Part shown: positions 22,488 through 23,884 of the stretch, in pieces
Layout: every line of letters starts with the position of its first letter
Position numbering within the stretch: position 1 is the first letter of the stretch
DNA from: JBEVOS01 sp964564595
GTDB taxonomy: Bacteria; Pseudomonadota; Alphaproteobacteria; Caulobacterales; Aquidulcibacteraceae
Direction: 5' to 3'
DNA: 23,884 nt
NCBI GenBank assembly: GCA_964564595.1
Contig: CAZMCA010000035.1
Span: 1 to 23,884, forward strand
Made by a program: the position numbers and the translations under genes
The notes under the pieces: generated by a model
What the model was told of the DNA's origin: nothing
Databases searched by the model: none
Seen by the model: the letters and a program-made list of their open reading frames with translations, nothing else

Positions 22488-23366
22488 ATGGGGCTCAGTC
22501 TCGGTACGCGCACGCAGCACAGCGGCTCCGCTGTGGCCGGCAACGCGCCGTCTGGTCTGTCGGACTTGGCAAAGTCGGCGCTGCTGATGGCGGCGGCCGT
22601 CGGCGCCCTCAGCTATTCCTACCTTCGCACCAGCTATGCGGAGACACCCGCAGCGCCAGAACCGCTGGCAGCCGACACGGGCGGCTTCCACACCGGCCCG
22701 CAGTCCTCTGCTGCGCTGATGGCGGCAACGACGCCCACGGCGCTTACGCGAGGCTCCCTGGCGCAAGCAGCGCTCGCGATCGCAACGCTTCCCTCGGCTG
22801 AGGAGCCCGCCTTCGTTGCGCGCCACGATCCGCTGATGAACACGGGCGCGGCCCAGCTCAACGCCGTGACGCAATCGGCCACGCTGGCGGCGCCTGCTGT
22901 GCGCGTGCGCGGCCCGATCGGCCCGAGCGCTTTCCGCCTCCAGGCGCCGGATCTCACCGCCACCGGATACGCCGCCCTGCGCGACCGCCATGAGCCAGTG
23001 ACCTGGACGAGCACGCCGGCGCGCACGCCCCCGGCTGGGCGCGGGCTGCAGGACTTGGAACGCGAGCTCACCGCGCCGCTGCCGATGGCGACGTGGGACG
23101 CGCCCCGCCTCTTCCTGTTCGCCGCTTCGGACGATGAAGCCGTGATCTGGACGCCCTCAGCTTCGCCGACCAATGGCGGCGTCGCGCGCGGCGGATCGCT
23201 GGCCTACGTGGAAGATCAGGTCGAGGTCGGCGAAGTGCACGCGGGCGTCGGCATTGAGGCCGAAGGGCTGCGGCTCTCGGTTGGCTACACCGAGCACGAT
23301 GTCGAGACGCGCTTCGGGAATCGCGGCGAAAGCTATGCGGGCTTCAATTTGACCTGGCGGCGTTAG
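22488..23366 (+). CDS. Unknown membrane-anchored, probably periplasmic protein
   Basis: The 292-residue product has no recognised family. A short N-terminal cytoplasmic tail (1-27) is followed by a membrane helix or uncleaved signal (about 28-47, SALLMAAAVGALSYSYL), then an Ala/Pro/Thr-rich low-complexity middle (about 50-230) and a compact C-terminal part with alternating beta-strands (VEVGEVHAGVGIEAEGLRLSVGYTEHDVE) ending NLTWRR, which looks barrel-like. The ATG at 22488 has a GGGGGAG/AGGG site; a longer frame to 22296 overlaps the glycosyltransferase. The layout resembles the large unknown gene at 17627 (hydrophobic segment, Ala/Pro linker, strand-rich end), hinting at a related envelope role. 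Confidence 0.7.
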   Translation: MGLSLGTRTQHSGSAVAGNAPSGLSDLAKSALLMAAAVGALSYSYLRTSYAETPAAPEPLAADTGGFHTGPQSSAALMAATTPTALTRGSLAQAALAIATLPSAEEPAFVARHDPLMNTGAAQLNAVTQSATLAAPAVRVRGPIGPSAFRLQAPDLTATGYAALRDRHEPVTWTSTPARTPPAGRGLQDLERELTAPLPMATWDAPRLFLFAASDDEAVIWTPSASPTNGGVARGGSLAYVEDQVEVGEVHAGVGIEAEGLRLSVGYTEHDVETRFGNRGESYAGFNLTWRR

Positions 23367-23381
23367 AGCCAGGTAGAGCTA

Positions 23382-23400
23382 GGTCGAAATCACTTCGACC
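23382..23400. terminator. Small hairpin between convergent genes
   Basis: The arms GGTCGAA (23382-23388) and TTCGACC (23394-23400) pair perfectly around ATCAC. No T-run follows on either strand, so it is a weak terminator candidate between the convergent genes ending at 23366 and 23429. Confidence 0.4.
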
Positions 23401-23428
23401 AAAGCACATCCAAGTGTGAGGTTCGCGC

Positions 23429-23884
23429 TTAGGCCGTGACGGCGCCAGCGTCAGCCATGCGCGCCTTCAGCAGCGCAAAGACACGGTCACGCACGGCGCT
23501 GTTGTCTTCGGTGCGCACGGCGTTCTCGAGCGTGGCGAGATCGGTGGAAGAAACCCACGCATTCGCCGAGCGCTGCGTGACGCGATAAACGTCGGCGAGC
23601 GCCGTCTCCTTCGCTTCCTCGTGGCGGTCGTAGAGCGCTTCGCTCAGCTTCTCGCCTTCGCGAAGGCCCGTGTAGACGATCTCAACCTCGCGGCCGGCGT
23701 CGGCCATCATCTGGCGGGCGAGATCGACGATGCGCACCGGGGCGCCCATGTCGAGGTAGTAAGACGCCGCGCGGCCAGCGTCCGCGTCCTCGAACGCGGC
23801 GACCGTGAGGATGAGGCGAACCGCATCGTTCGCGCTCATGAAGAAGCGCTCCATCGCGGCGTGCGTGATCTCGACCGGGCCGCC
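23429..23884 (-). CDS. CapD/WbpM-type nucleotide-sugar epimerase/dehydratase, C-terminal part
   Basis: This is a partial gene whose N-terminus lies beyond the window edge; 151 residues are visible. They include ERFFMSANDAVRLIL, YYLDMGAPVRIVDLARQMM and YTGLREGEKLSEALYD, the characteristic C-terminal stretch of the polytopic FlaA1/CapD/WbpM family, which makes UDP-sugar intermediates (4,6-dehydratase or epimerase) for capsule, O-antigen or exopolysaccharide. The frame stays open to position 23884. The catalytic NAD-binding part is not visible, so the reaction subtype is open. It supports reading the 17.6-23.9 kb section as a polysaccharide locus. Confidence 0.92.
   Translation of the reverse strand, partial: GGPVEITHAAMERFFMSANDAVRLILTVAAFEDADAGRAASYYLDMGAPVRIVDLARQMMADAGREVEIVYTGLREGEKLSEALYDRHEEAKETALADVYRVTQRSANAWVSSTDLATLENAVRTEDNSAVRDRVFALLKARMADAGAVTA

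Noticed and set aside
1..23884. Mobile elements, CRISPR, tRNA/rRNA genes
   Set aside because: I saw no transposase, integrase, terminal inverted repeats with target duplication, regularly spaced repeats or tRNA-like cloverleaf.

Overview
The window is GC-rich, densely coded alphaproteobacterial DNA. The best lineage marker is a complete general stress response core (phyR divergent from nepR-ecfG-sensor kinase), found only in Alphaproteobacteria. Gene order and protein style suggest Caulobacterales/Hyphomonadaceae; that placement is inference. I see no rRNA, tRNA, CRISPR array, transposase, phage gene or attachment site.

Region 1 (1-7.5 kb), stress island. After a palindrome-rich stretch (about 36-260) and a MaoC/FAS1-like dehydratase gene come small stress-type genes: two DUF1328 membrane peptides too short for routine ORF calling (1135-1302, 2929-3102), an iron-type superoxide dismutase, a duplicated PGDYG-like protein and a DUF883 tail-anchored protein. 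They are followed by the regulators: HRxxN sensor kinase, EcfG sigma factor, NepR anti-sigma factor and, divergently, the anti-anti-sigma response regulator PhyR. Seven sites fit the EcfG promoter pattern GGAAC-N16/17-CGTT, or differ at one -10 base, each just upstream of one of these genes or of the nepR operon. The regulators and several likely targets therefore sit together. PhyR~P should bind NepR and free EcfG, which transcribes the targets and both arms of its own control circuit. The kinase's ATP-binding domain looks degenerate, so it may act mainly as a phosphatase or scaffold.

Region 2 (7.2-11.9 kb). A 303-base leader precedes an OmpA-type porin with a 20-residue Pro-rich linker. On the minus strand follow a frameshifted DUF6886-like gene, a VOC/PhnB-like protein, and a tightly overlapped marR-MFS exporter-zinc ribbon operon with a palindromic operator at the marR start.

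Region 3 (12-17.4 kb). A five-gene minus-strand operon encodes a zeta-crystallin-type oxidoreductase, an acyl-CoA ligase, a lipoprotein serine hydrolase, a thiolase-fold protein lacking the usual cysteines, and a DUF35 partner. It looks like an ester/acid activation and carbon-carbon cleavage route of unknown substrate.

Region 4 (17.6-23.9 kb), probable envelope or exopolysaccharide locus: a large unknown protein with a signal-like segment in its middle, a SAM methyltransferase, a GT-B and a GT-A glycosyltransferase (overlapping ATGA), an unknown membrane-anchored protein, and the C-terminal part of a CapD/WbpM-type nucleotide-sugar epimerase/dehydratase cut by the window end.
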